A stretch of 64,000 nt of DNA, taken from Flavobacteriales bacterium UBA4466. GTDB lineage: Bacteria > Bacteroidota > Bacteroidia > Flavobacteriales_D > Sanyastnellaceae. The first letter of the stretch is position 1, and each line of letters begins with the position of its first letter. Location: positions 1-64,000 of the forward strand of contig CAJJDD010000014.1 in the NCBI GenBank assembly GCA_905182895.1, in the 5' to 3' direction. A program made the position numbers and the translations under genes. Shown here piece after piece: positions 52,134 to 61,617 of the stretch. The notes under the pieces were generated by a model. It searched no databases and was not told the DNA's origin. It saw only the letters and a program-made list of their open reading frames with translations.

Positions 52134-54079
52134 TTCGATTCTGAAGCAGTGATTATATCCAATTCCATTTCTGCCTCTTCCCATCTGCCCATTAACTCCC
52201 CGATACTATTTTTTAACACTCCATATTCTTCTAGGATTTTAGTGGATTTATTCTGCTCTGAATAATCTAACCCAGCTATTACGGCATCCATTTCTTTTAT
52301 TTTCTTTTCTGTGCTGTCTATCTCAGACTGACACTTAGAAATTACGTTAGATAGTTTTCTCTTTCGTTTATCACGCTCCTTTCTAGCTTCATATGACTCC
52401 TTATTACTGCTACTCTCCTTGTTCTTCTTAGCTGCATTATCAGCTTTAGATCTTTCAAAATGCGCTATGGATTCAGTTTTCTTTTTGGCTAGAAATTCAT
52501 AGATATCTCCTAAATGCTGGTTCAGCCCTTTAGGCGTTACCTCATAAATAGTATCTACTAATTCATGAAGAAAATGTCTATCATGACTCACCATGATTAA
52601 CGTTCCGTCATATGAATTCAATGCACTTTTAAGCATATCCTTGGAACGCATATCTAAGTGATTCGTAGGCTCATCCATTATGAGAAGATTATATGGCTTT
52701 AGCATTAGTTTACATAGCGCTAATCTCGCCTTTTCTCCTCCTGAAAGTATTTTTACTTTTTTATCGATATCTTCTCCTTGGAATAAAAAAGTTCCGAGTA
52801 ACCCTCTTAACTGCGTTCGAATCTCTCCCTGTGCCTCATCGTCTATAGTTTGGAATACGGTCTTCTCTGGATCTAAGGTTTCTGTTTGGTCTTGGGCATA
52901 ATAGCCTATGTCTACATTGTGACCGATATCTAGTTTACCGCTGTAATCTAATTTGTTGTTCAATATCTTAGTAAGCGTAGTTTTCCCTGCGCCATTCTTT
53001 CCTACCAATGCTATTTTTTCCTGCCTACCTATAAGCAGGTCTATATCTGAAAATACGGTAAGGTCATCATAGGACTTAGAAAGATTCTCACCAGTAACCA
53101 CTGCTTTTCCAGATCTAGGAGCTGCAGGGAAACTAAATTTCATAGCAGCAGAATCCAATTGGTCTACATCGATTCTTTCTAGCTTATCCAATTTTTTAAT
53201 TAAACTCTGGGCAAATGACGCTTTATTTTTCTTAGCTCTAAACTTGTTAATAAGAATCTCAGTCTCCTTTATATACTTCTGTTGGGCTTTAGCCGCTTCT
53301 AGTTGTGCTTCTAATTCTTGCTCTCGGTGGTCCAAATATTTAGAGTATGAGAATTTATAGTCGTATACTCTTCCATTCGCTATTTCTACAGTTCTGTTAG
53401 TTATGGCATCAAGGAAATTTCTATCATGAGAAATCATAACAATGGCTCCTGGATAGCTCTCTAAGAAGCTTTCTAACCATTCTATGCTATCTATATCTAA
53501 ATGGTTGGTAGGCTCATCTAATAAGACTAAATCAGGCTGGATAAGAAGAATTTTAGCTAACTCTACTCTCATTTTCCATCCCCCACTAAACTCACTCATC
53601 TGTCTAGACATATCTGATGTAGAGAAACCTAAGCCTTTAAGGACTCTCTCCACCATCTGTTCCATGTTACCTGAACCTAGAACTTGAAGCCTATCATTAA
53701 TGTCATTGAGCTCTTCTATGAGCTTACTATAACTTTCTTCTTGGTAATCTTCACGTATAGAAAGTTCATTACTTATTTCTACTGACCTAGCTTCCAAAGC
53801 AACTATATCACTGAATGCAGACGAGGCTTCATCTAAGATGGTAGAGTCTTCATTATGCACCATCTCCTGAGGCAGGTATCCCAAGGTAGTTTCTTTAGGT
53901 ATGGTGATTTCACCCTCTGTTCCCTTTTGGAGACCCACTATGGCTTTTAAGAGGGTAGATTTCCCTGCTCCATTTTTTCCGACTAATCCTATTTTATCTT
54001 TCTTAGACACGAAGAATGAAATATTCTTAAAAAGAGCTCTTTGGCCGAAAATGACACTAAAATTATTTATTGAAACCAT
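52130..54079 (-). CDS. ABC-F family ATPase (ribosome-associated)
   Basis: Intact 649-residue protein with two ATPase halves and no membrane domain. Half 1: GLVGKNGAGKSTLLKAIVG, FSGGWKMRVELAKILL, LVLLDEPTNHLDID. Half 2: ALVGKNGAGKTTLTKIL, LSGGEKARLALCKLML, LLIMDEPTNHLDM. The linker of about 80 residues between the halves (P-site tRNA interaction motif region) and a C-terminal coiled coil (about 560-649) are visible. Such proteins act at the ribosomal E site in translation rescue or antibiotic protection. The exact subfamily (Uup, YdiF) cannot be resolved by eye. Confidence 0.9.
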   Translation of the reverse strand: MVSINNFSVIFGQRALFKNISFFVSKKDKIGLVGKNGAGKSTLLKAIVGLQKGTEGEITIPKETTLGYLPQEMVHNEDSTILDEASSAFSDIVALEARSVEISNELSIREDYQEESYSKLIEELNDINDRLQVLGSGNMEQMVERVLKGLGFSTSDMSRQMSEFSGGWKMRVELAKILLIQPDLVLLDEPTNHLDIDSIEWLESFLESYPGAIVMISHDRNFLDAITNRTVEIANGRVYDYKFSYSKYLDHREQELEAQLEAAKAQQKYIKETEILINKFRAKKNKASFAQSLIKKLDKLERIDVDQLDSAAMKFSFPAAPRSGKAVVTGENLSKSYDDLTVFSDIDLLIGRQEKIALVGKNGAGKTTLTKILNNKLDYSGKLDIGHNVDIGYYAQDQTETLDPEKTVFQTIDDEAQGEIRTQLRGLLGTFLFQGEDIDKKVKILSGGEKARLALCKLMLKPYNLLIMDEPTNHLDMRSKDMLKSALNSYDGTLIMVSHDRHFLHELVDTIYEVTPKGLNQHLGDIYEFLAKKKTESIAHFERSKADNAAKKNKESSSNKESYEARKERDKRKRKLSNVISKCQSEIDSTEKKIKEMDAVIAGLDYSEQNKSTKILEEYGVLKNSIGELMGRWEEAEMELDIITASESN

Positions 54080-54226
54080 GCGGGCGCAAAGATAGAATAC
54101 CTTAAAAAATAAAGCGGGTTGAATTCCTCTTTTATTCCATACTACCTAATCTGTTTTCAGAGACTTCTAGGAATACCTAGAACAGTTAATGAAATTTTAA
54201 ATTCTACACTCTAAAAAAACTGAAAA

Positions 54227-54260
54227 AAAAAGAGCCGCTTCAAATGAAGCGGCTCTTTTA
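54227..54260. terminator. Bidirectional terminator after gldN
   Basis: AGAGCCGCTTC / GAAGCGGCTCT with loop AAAT, flanked by A-run and T-run, between gldN and the ABC-F gene. Confidence 0.85.
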
Positions 54261-54281
54261 ATACTATGTAAATGCACCAGA

Positions 54282-55136
54282 TTAGTAGTGCCATAAATCA
54301 TGTTCTATTAAGAATAAATCTGATTTTATTCTTTCTGCTTCCAGTAGCGCATCTATCCCTAAAGCATAAGAAGCTACCGGTCTGTCATACACATTGTCTT
54401 CTTTGTGTATAAAACTAGCGAATCTTCTCTTCTGAAAAATCTCTTCAAAAGATCTTCTTTCTGCTCCATTTCCTGGATTAAATACCCAAGCATTTTGGAA
54501 TACATATCTACATTCTGGGTAGTACAACCAAAACAATGGCTTGAAACCTCTAAAGTCTCCTGTAGTCTGATCATACACCTCTACTCTTGGACAAATACCT
54601 ATGATTCTAACATACCGCTCAGAACGTTGTTTATCAAACACCCAATGTTCTTTCATTTGATACTGAGTAACTAGCTCTGACTCTATAGGAGCTGATGTTT
54701 CTATATAGGTTATCTCTCCAGTTAATAAATCTTCGTCTTCTAAAGTAATCGTTGGATTCAAAATAGAATCTACCTGAGAAGGAGCTAATGGGTATTTAAA
54801 CTCATCATCATCTAAAGTAGGCCCTAGACCATAAGCAGTAATAGAACCATCCACCACAAGAGAATTTTTAATCACAGTGAAAAGACTGTTTCTATCATTT
54901 AGCTCCTCCAAGGGAAAGTATAGTGGGTGGTTTAATTTTTCTCTTAAATCTAAAGTTCTCCAGATTTTCTTAGACCACATCACATCAGACTCTCTCAGAT
55001 ATGGATAAGGAACTACTCTTTTAGTCTGAGTATGCTCGGGCACATATGCTCCATCTAAAACCGTATTAATGGTTTGAGACTTAGCTCCCACTGAACCTAG
55101 CATAAATGCTATACCTATAAAGATGATTCTTTTCAT
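54282..55136 (-). CDS. gldN: Gliding motility/T9SS protein GldN
   Basis: Intact 284-residue periplasmic protein with a signal peptide (cleavage near GAKSQ). Segments VPYPYLRESDVMWSKKIWRT, DLREKLNHPLYFPLE, VRIIGICPRVEV, FWLYYPECRYVFQNAWVFNP and RRSFEEIFQKRRFASFIHKE identify GldN. GldN (PorN) forms the periplasmic ring with GldK at the outer membrane and is needed for T9SS export. It is the last gene of the gld run, 12 bases after gldM, with a terminator 20 bases beyond. Confidence 0.93.
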   Translation of the reverse strand: MKRIIFIGIAFMLGSVGAKSQTINTVLDGAYVPEHTQTKRVVPYPYLRESDVMWSKKIWRTLDLREKLNHPLYFPLEELNDRNSLFTVIKNSLVVDGSITAYGLGPTLDDDEFKYPLAPSQVDSILNPTITLEDEDLLTGEITYIETSAPIESELVTQYQMKEHWVFDKQRSERYVRIIGICPRVEVYDQTTGDFRGFKPLFWLYYPECRYVFQNAWVFNPGNGAERRSFEEIFQKRRFASFIHKEDNVYDRPVASYALGIDALLEAERIKSDLFLIEHDLWHY

Positions 55137-55148
55137 GATTACTAAAAT

Positions 55149-56840
55149 TTATATTATTCTTAGTGAGATACTAGAAACTTTTCTATTACCCTCAGGCATT
55201 TTCACCATTATTTCTTCTATAGAGAACTTTTGTCCTTTTCTCATATTCCCTAATATACCTTTAGATGCCGCATTAAGCGTATTACCTGTACACTTAGCTT
55301 CTCTAATTTCTCCATTCACCACTGTAACTATTTTGAAAGAGGTAACAATAGGAGTATAGTCAAATTCAAAATCATCACCCATATCTGCCCTTAATCCTTT
55401 AGCGTTCTTAACCTTCAGCCCTGATATGACATTGTCTGTAGGCTTCGCTTGACTAAAAGAAGGCACCGGATCAGGAACTCTCTTCACTCTAAATGGAACT
55501 GGAGCCATCTGCTTTTTAGATCCATCAGGCAATTCTACTGATGCGCTAATATTAACAGTGTTCCCTTTACCTATATTCATTACATAACCCTCAGAGCCTT
55601 TAGAAAGGCTTCCTGCAGACGCCACAGGAAAAACTTTATCGGACGTAAATCCGGGCACTGAAATATTCACAGGATTAGGCAGACCCTTATAAAAAACATT
55701 CATTTTAGTAGGTGAAACTATTAACTGTGGAGCCAGTACCAAGTAATCTAAGTAAAACGGTTCCTTTCTTAGCTCACCGCCAACGGGTTTAAAGTAAATT
55801 ACTCCATCTCTAGTTTGCTGGCCTAAACCACCTGCAGGAATCTTTAACTTTCCTGTAACTCCCTCCATAGGAATAATTTCATACTCTCCATCCAAATCCA
55901 TAGTAGTAGAATCGAATCTAACACCAATATTTCCTAGTCTCACTTCAGGTGGATTGGCGTCATCAAATGCTGCCATAAATACATCAGCCTCAAAATCTCC
56001 CCCTTGAGTAACTGTCGTACTCAACGGAATAGATGCTCCTCTTAATGCATTAAATTTAAGCGATTCACCTTCCACATCTGTATAAAGCTTATCTACTAAA
56101 TCAGATTCTGCACTTCTAATCTGAGATTGAAGTGTAGTAAGCATTGCTGTAGAAGCTGCTAAGGGGACATGATAGAAATTCTTCACTACCCATTGTTCTT
56201 CACCCGTTCCCTTCACTTCTTCTGCAGTTGGAAAGTCAAACGTCTGTTCCATGTTCAACACTAGAGTCTCAGTTCGTTTAATCTTCTTAAGCTCACCTAT
56301 TATTTGCTCCCTGTATTCAATTAGCTTATCTCTCAGGACAGTCCCTGTATAATTATTCCCATCAGGATTATCTTCAATCGTAGGGTTAGCCGGCTCTTTG
56401 ACCATGAGGTTCGTATTGTTATCATAATTATCGATACCAACCAGCGCTTTAACACTGTCTAACCCTATGAGAAATTTTCCATTTGCATACACTTCTGCAG
56501 GAATTTCTCCCTCCAGAGGAGCTCCTATAGAAATAGCAAAGGTTTTGGCTTTAATTAAATCAATATGCTTAATTAACTCTGTAGCCTTACTGTGAGCAGT
56601 TTTAGCAGAAATATTAGCAGCTCCATACAATTCCGCGTTTTCACCAGCATTTGTTGCCAACGCTTGTAATTGTGTAGACAATTTACCATCTATTGCTGCT
56701 AACGTTTTTCTTTGACCTTGATCTATTGTTACAAAGGCATCCACTACCTCTTTTGATACGTTCATTGCCAGAAGAGCGGTCAGTACTAAGTACATCATTC
56801 CTATCATCTTCTGCCTACTGGTTTCTTTTCCGCCTGACAT
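55149..56840 (-). CDS. gldM: T9SS motor/trunk protein GldM
   Basis: Intact 563-residue protein, somewhat longer than the usual ~515-530. N-terminal cytoplasmic/TM part MSGGKETSRQKMIGMMYLVL, TALLAMNVSKEVVDAF is the highly conserved GldM start that pairs with GldL TM helices as the proton-driven rotor. Periplasmic domains D1-D4 follow (TVTQGGDFEADVFMAAFDD, RVKRVPDPVPSFSQAKPTDN, VSSISLRII end). GldM dimer spans the periplasm to the GldKN ring. 56 bases after gldL. Confidence 0.95.
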   Translation of the reverse strand: MSGGKETSRQKMIGMMYLVLTALLAMNVSKEVVDAFVTIDQGQRKTLAAIDGKLSTQLQALATNAGENAELYGAANISAKTAHSKATELIKHIDLIKAKTFAISIGAPLEGEIPAEVYANGKFLIGLDSVKALVGIDNYDNNTNLMVKEPANPTIEDNPDGNNYTGTVLRDKLIEYREQIIGELKKIKRTETLVLNMEQTFDFPTAEEVKGTGEEQWVVKNFYHVPLAASTAMLTTLQSQIRSAESDLVDKLYTDVEGESLKFNALRGASIPLSTTVTQGGDFEADVFMAAFDDANPPEVRLGNIGVRFDSTTMDLDGEYEIIPMEGVTGKLKIPAGGLGQQTRDGVIYFKPVGGELRKEPFYLDYLVLAPQLIVSPTKMNVFYKGLPNPVNISVPGFTSDKVFPVASAGSLSKGSEGYVMNIGKGNTVNISASVELPDGSKKQMAPVPFRVKRVPDPVPSFSQAKPTDNVISGLKVKNAKGLRADMGDDFEFDYTPIVTSFKIVTVVNGEIREAKCTGNTLNAASKGILGNMRKGQKFSIEEIMVKMPEGNRKVSSISLRII

Positions 56841-56896
56841 GTCTACTTGGTTTTAAATATTATAAAATAATTTAATTGAGTAAAGTAGCACGCGGC

Positions 56897-57670
56897 TTAC
56901 CCTTGATTGGAACCTGAACCCATAGCGTTTAGCATATTGCTATAAACCTTGTTCAGAGACTGTAAGTTCGTAGATAACTCTCTTATATTTTCTTTATAAG
57001 CTTTAGTATCATCTACAGAATCCTTAAGACTTTCTACCAATTCAGTAATTCCAGAATACATATGTCTAGATTTCTCTAAATCGGTTAGCTGAAGCTCATA
57101 CATATTGTTTAATGCTCCTAAGTTGACTGTCATTTTCTCTAGATGCTCACCAGCAGCAGCTCCTGTTTCAGCACTATTCGTAAGACCAGTTAATGACTCT
57201 GATGCCGCAACAAAAGTATCAGTTAACTCTCCTACTTTAGAATTCGCTGTTCTAAGTCCATCTGCATATTCTTTAGTGGCTGAAGATGCATCTGTAATAT
57301 TTGACAAATCTTTAGCTTGAGAGGAAAGGGATCTCATGCCATCTCCTAAACTCTGTATTAATGAGGGTTCAATTTTAGCTTCTAAAAGCATATCATCAAG
57401 CTGCTCTGTTATTCTTTTACCTCCGTTGGAAGTATCTTTTTCACCTGAAGCTAATTCTGGGTAAACTAACGTCCAGTCTGGATCTTCATGAGGTGGCTCA
57501 AATGCTGAGAAGAAAAATATAATCGCTTCTACAGTCAATCCACACACAAGCATCGGACCCGCAAAAGGCCAGTGTTGTATTTTAAACATCGCTCCTACAA
57601 TTACAACTGCTGCTCCTATACCGTAGAGCTTTGCCATAAAATTTTTCCACTTTTTACTTCCTGGTCTCAT
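56897..57670 (-). CDS. gldL: T9SS motor protein GldL
   Basis: Intact 257-residue inner-membrane protein. Two TM helices: AKLYGIGAAVVIVGAMFKIQ and GPMLVCGLTVEAIIFFFSAF, with the HWPF loop and the TM glutamate (EAII) conserved in proton-powered stators. The C-terminal two-thirds is a cytoplasmic helical coiled coil (HLEKMTVNLGALNNMYELQL). GldL5GldM2 powers T9SS secretion and gliding. Confidence 0.95.
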   Translation of the reverse strand: MRPGSKKWKNFMAKLYGIGAAVVIVGAMFKIQHWPFAGPMLVCGLTVEAIIFFFSAFEPPHEDPDWTLVYPELASGEKDTSNGGKRITEQLDDMLLEAKIEPSLIQSLGDGMRSLSSQAKDLSNITDASSATKEYADGLRTANSKVGELTDTFVAASESLTGLTNSAETGAAAGEHLEKMTVNLGALNNMYELQLTDLEKSRHMYSGITELVESLKDSVDDTKAYKENIRELSTNLQSLNKVYSNMLNAMGSGSNQG

Positions 57671-57729
57671 TTTTTTCTTGCTTTAAAAGGTTTACTAAAA
57701 TATTCTTCTTGGTTTCTATTCTTCTATTT

Positions 57730-59103
57730 TTACTCTAGGTTCCAGTCTTCTGGATTACCTGTTTTTCCACGTCCCAGGTAACTCATTACACTTCTAAATC
57801 CGATATAAGATTTTGCAGTATCTTGATATTCGTATGTTCTTGTTCCAGTTTGGATATAGTATCCAATATCTTTCCAAGAACCACCTCTTATCACTTTTCT
57901 TTTATTTTTAGAGGATCAGATTTATCGGCATTATATTCATATTCTGTACTCATGTCATGAGCGAACTCATATACAGAAGGATCGTAAGCCGTATTGCACC
58001 ATTCAGCTACATTTCCTGCCATATTATATAAACCATAGTCATTTGGTGAGTAAGAATCAATAGGCACAGTGTAGCATCCATTATCTTCCACGTAATCGCC
58101 TCTCATTGGCTTAAAGTTAGCCAATGGACAACCTTGAATATTTCTTACGTAAGGACCACCCCAAGGAAACGGAGATAAATCTAAGCCTCCTCTAGCTGCG
58201 TATTCCCATTCTGCTTCACTAGGAAGTCTGAATCGTTGAACGAAAGTCTCGCCTTGAGCTTGTTTCCAAGAGTTTAAATAAGCAGTTCTCCAGGCATTAA
58301 ACGCTTTTGCCTGACCCCATGAAACTCCTACCACTGGATAATCGTCAAATGCAGGGTGCCAGAAATAAGTTTCAGTTAGCGGCTCATTAAACCCGTAAGT
58401 GAAATCATGAACCCAACACAACGTATCTGGGTAAACATTTATTACCTCCTCTACTATGAACTGCGATCTATCTGAGTGTCTGGCTACAGAATGAAGCTGG
58501 TCTAGCTCATTAGTGATCCCCAATTCTAAATCTTTACCTTCTTTATTGGCCGCTGACTTATAGTTAAACCACCAATACCTAAAGTTCATCTCAGTAGTCT
58601 TAAGCTCCTTTCTGTTATAGAAAGTTTCTACACCTTGACGATAGAACCTGTCATAAAGTGCATCAAACACATCTTCATCTTCCCAAGCAATATCTTCGTC
58701 CCAATTGATGATATATCCCTTCTTAACAAACCTATCTATCTCTCTTCCGTATTCATCCTCTACGAAAAAATATCTTTCATCATCATTGTTGTAAAGCTCC
58801 GTTCGAAATAAAGAATCTCGAGTGTAGTTTACAAATTGGCGATACTCATTGTTTGAAATCTCATGCTGATCTATATAGAAAGCCGGTAACTGTTACCGTT
58901 TTGGAAGTAGCATTAATAGCATAGGGCACATCCTGGTCACTAGGTCCCATTGTATAGGAGCCGAAATGGATGTAGTTCATCCCATAAGGATTCACCTGGA
59001 CCCAGTCTTCACGAGGATAGACTCCCACGAGCTCTCCTCTGTCGCCACCGTAGCAGCTCGCTAAAAAAGAAGCGACTAGTAAATATAACAACGATTTTTT
59101 CAT
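57730..59103 (-). CDS. gldK: T9SS lipoprotein GldK (frameshifted)
   Basis: Lipoprotein signal MKKSLLYLLVASFLASCYGG (lipobox LASC). FGE-sulfatase/C-type-lectin-like fold: IHFGSYTMGPSDQDVPYAI, PVVGVSWGQAKAFNAWRTAY, LPSEAEWEYAARGG, GLYNMAGNVAEWCNTAYDPS, then after a break VIRGGSWKDIGYYIQTGTRT and FRSVMSYLG. Breaks near 58865 and 57900; about 457 residues. GldK anchors the GldN ring in the outer membrane. It follows porP/sprF and precedes gldL. Confidence 0.93.
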
Positions 59104-59211
59104 GATTTCCAAAATTTAACTCGTTTCAAAAAATTGACTCAAGTAAGAATAGCAGGTTCTTATATAATTCCTTAATTACGAAGATTTAACTCCATTTGTT
59201 ACGCATTTATT

Positions 59212-60208
59212 TTAAAGGAACCTTGGATTGTAATGTTTCTTTCTAATAACAAGCTCAATAGGCTTGAAGCAATATCCTATAAATAGTTCATGTGACCCTG
59301 AACTAAAGTTCTTTACATCACTCAGTGTGACGTCATAAGAATAACCGAACTGTATGCTGTGCTCCAATGTTTGAGAACCAGGCAACTTATAATTTAACCC
59401 AGCCATCGGTGAGATAGCATCTAGACCACTTCTAAGAGAGACTCCAGCCCAAACAAAATCATTCCACAATCCTCGGACATTAACATCTAAAGAAGCGCTA
59501 AGAGCATCAGACTTCACCATTACAGATGGAAGTAATTTCCAAGAAGAAGTTAGCTCAGCCTCATAACCAGTCATAAAGTAGTAATGTCTAGAAACAGAAT
59601 AATCAAATGATGTTCCTTCTATATCTTGTGCGGTTAAATGAGTAGAGCTTAATCCAGCCCAGAACTTAGATGTTTTATAAAACGCACCAAAATTTAAATC
59701 CAATGATCCGGCACTGTCGTCCCTTGAATCCGGAATAGCGCCATCATTAGCTACACCATCGATAGCGTACCAATCAGAACCAGCATTGGTTCCTTGATAA
59801 CCAATCCCAGACCTAACCCTAATCTTCCGGCCCAAGAGGCAAATGGAACGAGTAATTCAATCTAACCGCATTGGTAGTAATAGCATTCCCATCTACTCCA
59901 GTTACCTCTCCACTTGAAGGGTTTTGCTGAAGCTGTGTTCCTAATCTATCATTAAATGCACTTATCCCTAATCCACCTTTCAGTTGCTTAACAGGTTGGT
60001 GGTAATTTAAAAGGTATGTAGTCGGATTTCCACTGAAGCCAACCCATTGTTGTCTGTAGAAAACGCCAAGACAATTATCGTTTAATCCTGTAGCTCCAGG
60101 ATTAAAAGAAACTTTGTCGTTAAAGAATTGATTAAACTGATAATCTTGTTGAGATATGGCAGTAAAAGAGCAGGTAAAGAGTACTAATCCACACAGTAAT
60201 TTTTTCAT
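59212..60208 (-). CDS. PorP/SprF family T9SS outer membrane protein (frameshifted)
   Basis: Signal peptide ends at ISQ. Family start QQDYQFNQFFNDKVSFNPGATG is characteristic (Q-Y-x-x-N-x-x-x-x-N-P-A). Then GVFYRQQWVGFSGNPTTYLL, GLGISAFNDRLG, break near 59825, then GSLDLNFGAFYKTSKFWAGL and a series of beta-strands to the end. About 332 residues; a beta-barrel that anchors T9SS substrates with type B CTDs (such as the protein at 2-1204). Encoded directly upstream of gldK, which is the classic arrangement. Confidence 0.9.
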
Positions 60209-60265
60209 ATTATTTTACTCAGGTTATATGGTTCCAAATAATTTTTTTCCGGTTTAAGAAAGTTG

Positions 60266-60296
60266 CTAAAATAGTCAAATTTAAATATTCACCAAA
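60266..60296 (-). promoter_or_regulatory. Bacteroidetes-type promoter for porP/gld operon
   Basis: On the minus strand: TTTG (60296-60293), 19-base spacer, TATTTTAG (60273-60266), one mismatch from TAnnTTTG. Start predicted about 50 bases before the PorP ATG. Confidence 0.55.
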
Positions 60297-60450
60297 CATT
60301 GTTAATCAATGATGGGGTTTTTAACACATAAACAGTCTTTATTCAGACTTACCTTCTCATTTTATCACCTGAATTTTCAAAAAGAACAGTGCGATTTATA
60401 GTTTACCAAAGACAAAAAAAGAATAACTCTAAACATTGTAAAGCAATAAC

Positions 60451-61617
60451 TTAAACCAATTTCTGATAGGTTTTCCACCATTTATCAGGCATTTCTTCAT
60501 TAGTAGCTTGAACATAATCATTATACGTACAGGGAACAAAATGATGGCGCTCATAACGATTCTTCATTCCTGCTGGATAAGGCACATCCATCCACCATCT
60601 ATCCGATTTATCCGATTTATAAAACACGATTTGATGCTTTGATGCACTAAGATCGATTATATACTTCGTATAGGAGTCTTTCGATCCTTTCGGATAGTCA
60701 TCTTTGCGCTGCAATACACCATCAATAAAACACCAAATCATTTGTGCTATTAAATGGGCACTGGTTCCAGCGATATCGTTATTTGTATTGTACTCGTAAA
60801 AGCCCACAGAAGTCAATTTATCGCTAATACCTGCATATCTGGATAATTGACATGCTTCTTCCCCATACAATCCATTGGGCCCAGACTTCTTACTTCCTGG
60901 ACAATCTGCCCAGCGAATAGCTGAAATATCAAAACTGACTATGTCTGCATTGCGAAGCAGCGGCTCTGCATCCTGAATATTTCCAGTTACCTCACCTAAA
61001 CGCATAGTCTCGAAATGGAGTTTTTCCATTAACTCGAGTATAGATGGAGTCTGTAAATATCTTTGATGTCCTATGTTCGAGTAATTGAATAGGTAGTTAG
61101 GCTGGTGAAGAATAATCTTACTCATGAAATTCTCTGAGCTTATATCCTCATCATTATCTCCTACATCTAGCTTACTATCTACAGTAACTAAATTAATAGT
61201 TTGTTCTAAATCTTCATAAGCAGAATAATTGGCATAGGTAATATCCTGGCTCCCACCTATTATTAACGGAATTATTCCCGCTTTAATTAGTTCGCTACAT
61301 GCTGTTTTCACGGCATAGTATGTGTCATTTGTGGTTTCTCCAGGGGTAATATTCCCTAAATCTACTAGGCCGATCTCTTCATCAAACTCGAATAACTTAT
61401 ACAGATAGCTTCTTATGGCATCTGGCCCACTAGCACACCCTGAATTACCGATTGAATTCCTGTCTTCTAAGACTCCTATAATAGCGATTTTAGCTCCTTC
61501 AGTTTCAGGAAACCCCTGCTCGTTATGAGCATTTATCACATTCCCTAGCGCTTCTTTCTCTAGATTTTCGAAAAGCTCAGCCCCTAATGGCTGAAAAAAA
61601 ACTTCTAATCCCTCCAT
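60451..61617 (-). CDS. Arginase/formimidoylglutamase-family protein lacking metal ligands
   Basis: Intact 388-residue ureohydrolase-fold protein. Motif positions are altered: GGSQDITYANY in place of GGDHS, DSKLDVGDND in place of DAHxD, and SFDISAIRWADCPG in place of SxDxDxxDP. The manganese ligands (two His and several Asp) appear lost, so ureohydrolase activity is doubtful. The fold may now have a structural or binding role. Its ATG overlaps the topA stop (TAATG), so the two are translationally coupled. Confidence 0.8.
   Translation of the reverse strand: MEGLEVFFQPLGAELFENLEKEALGNVINAHNEQGFPETEGAKIAIIGVLEDRNSIGNSGCASGPDAIRSYLYKLFEFDEEIGLVDLGNITPGETTNDTYYAVKTACSELIKAGIIPLIIGGSQDITYANYSAYEDLEQTINLVTVDSKLDVGDNDEDISSENFMSKIILHQPNYLFNYSNIGHQRYLQTPSILELMEKLHFETMRLGEVTGNIQDAEPLLRNADIVSFDISAIRWADCPGSKKSGPNGLYGEEACQLSRYAGISDKLTSVGFYEYNTNNDIAGTSAHLIAQMIWCFIDGVLQRKDDYPKGSKDSYTKYIIDLSASKHQIVFYKSDKSDRWWMDVPYPAGMKNRYERHHFVPCTYNDYVQATNEEMPDKWWKTYQKLV

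Noticed and set aside
54374-54574. Second minus-strand ORF inside gldN
   Set aside because: It is an out-of-frame shadow of the intact gldN frame.
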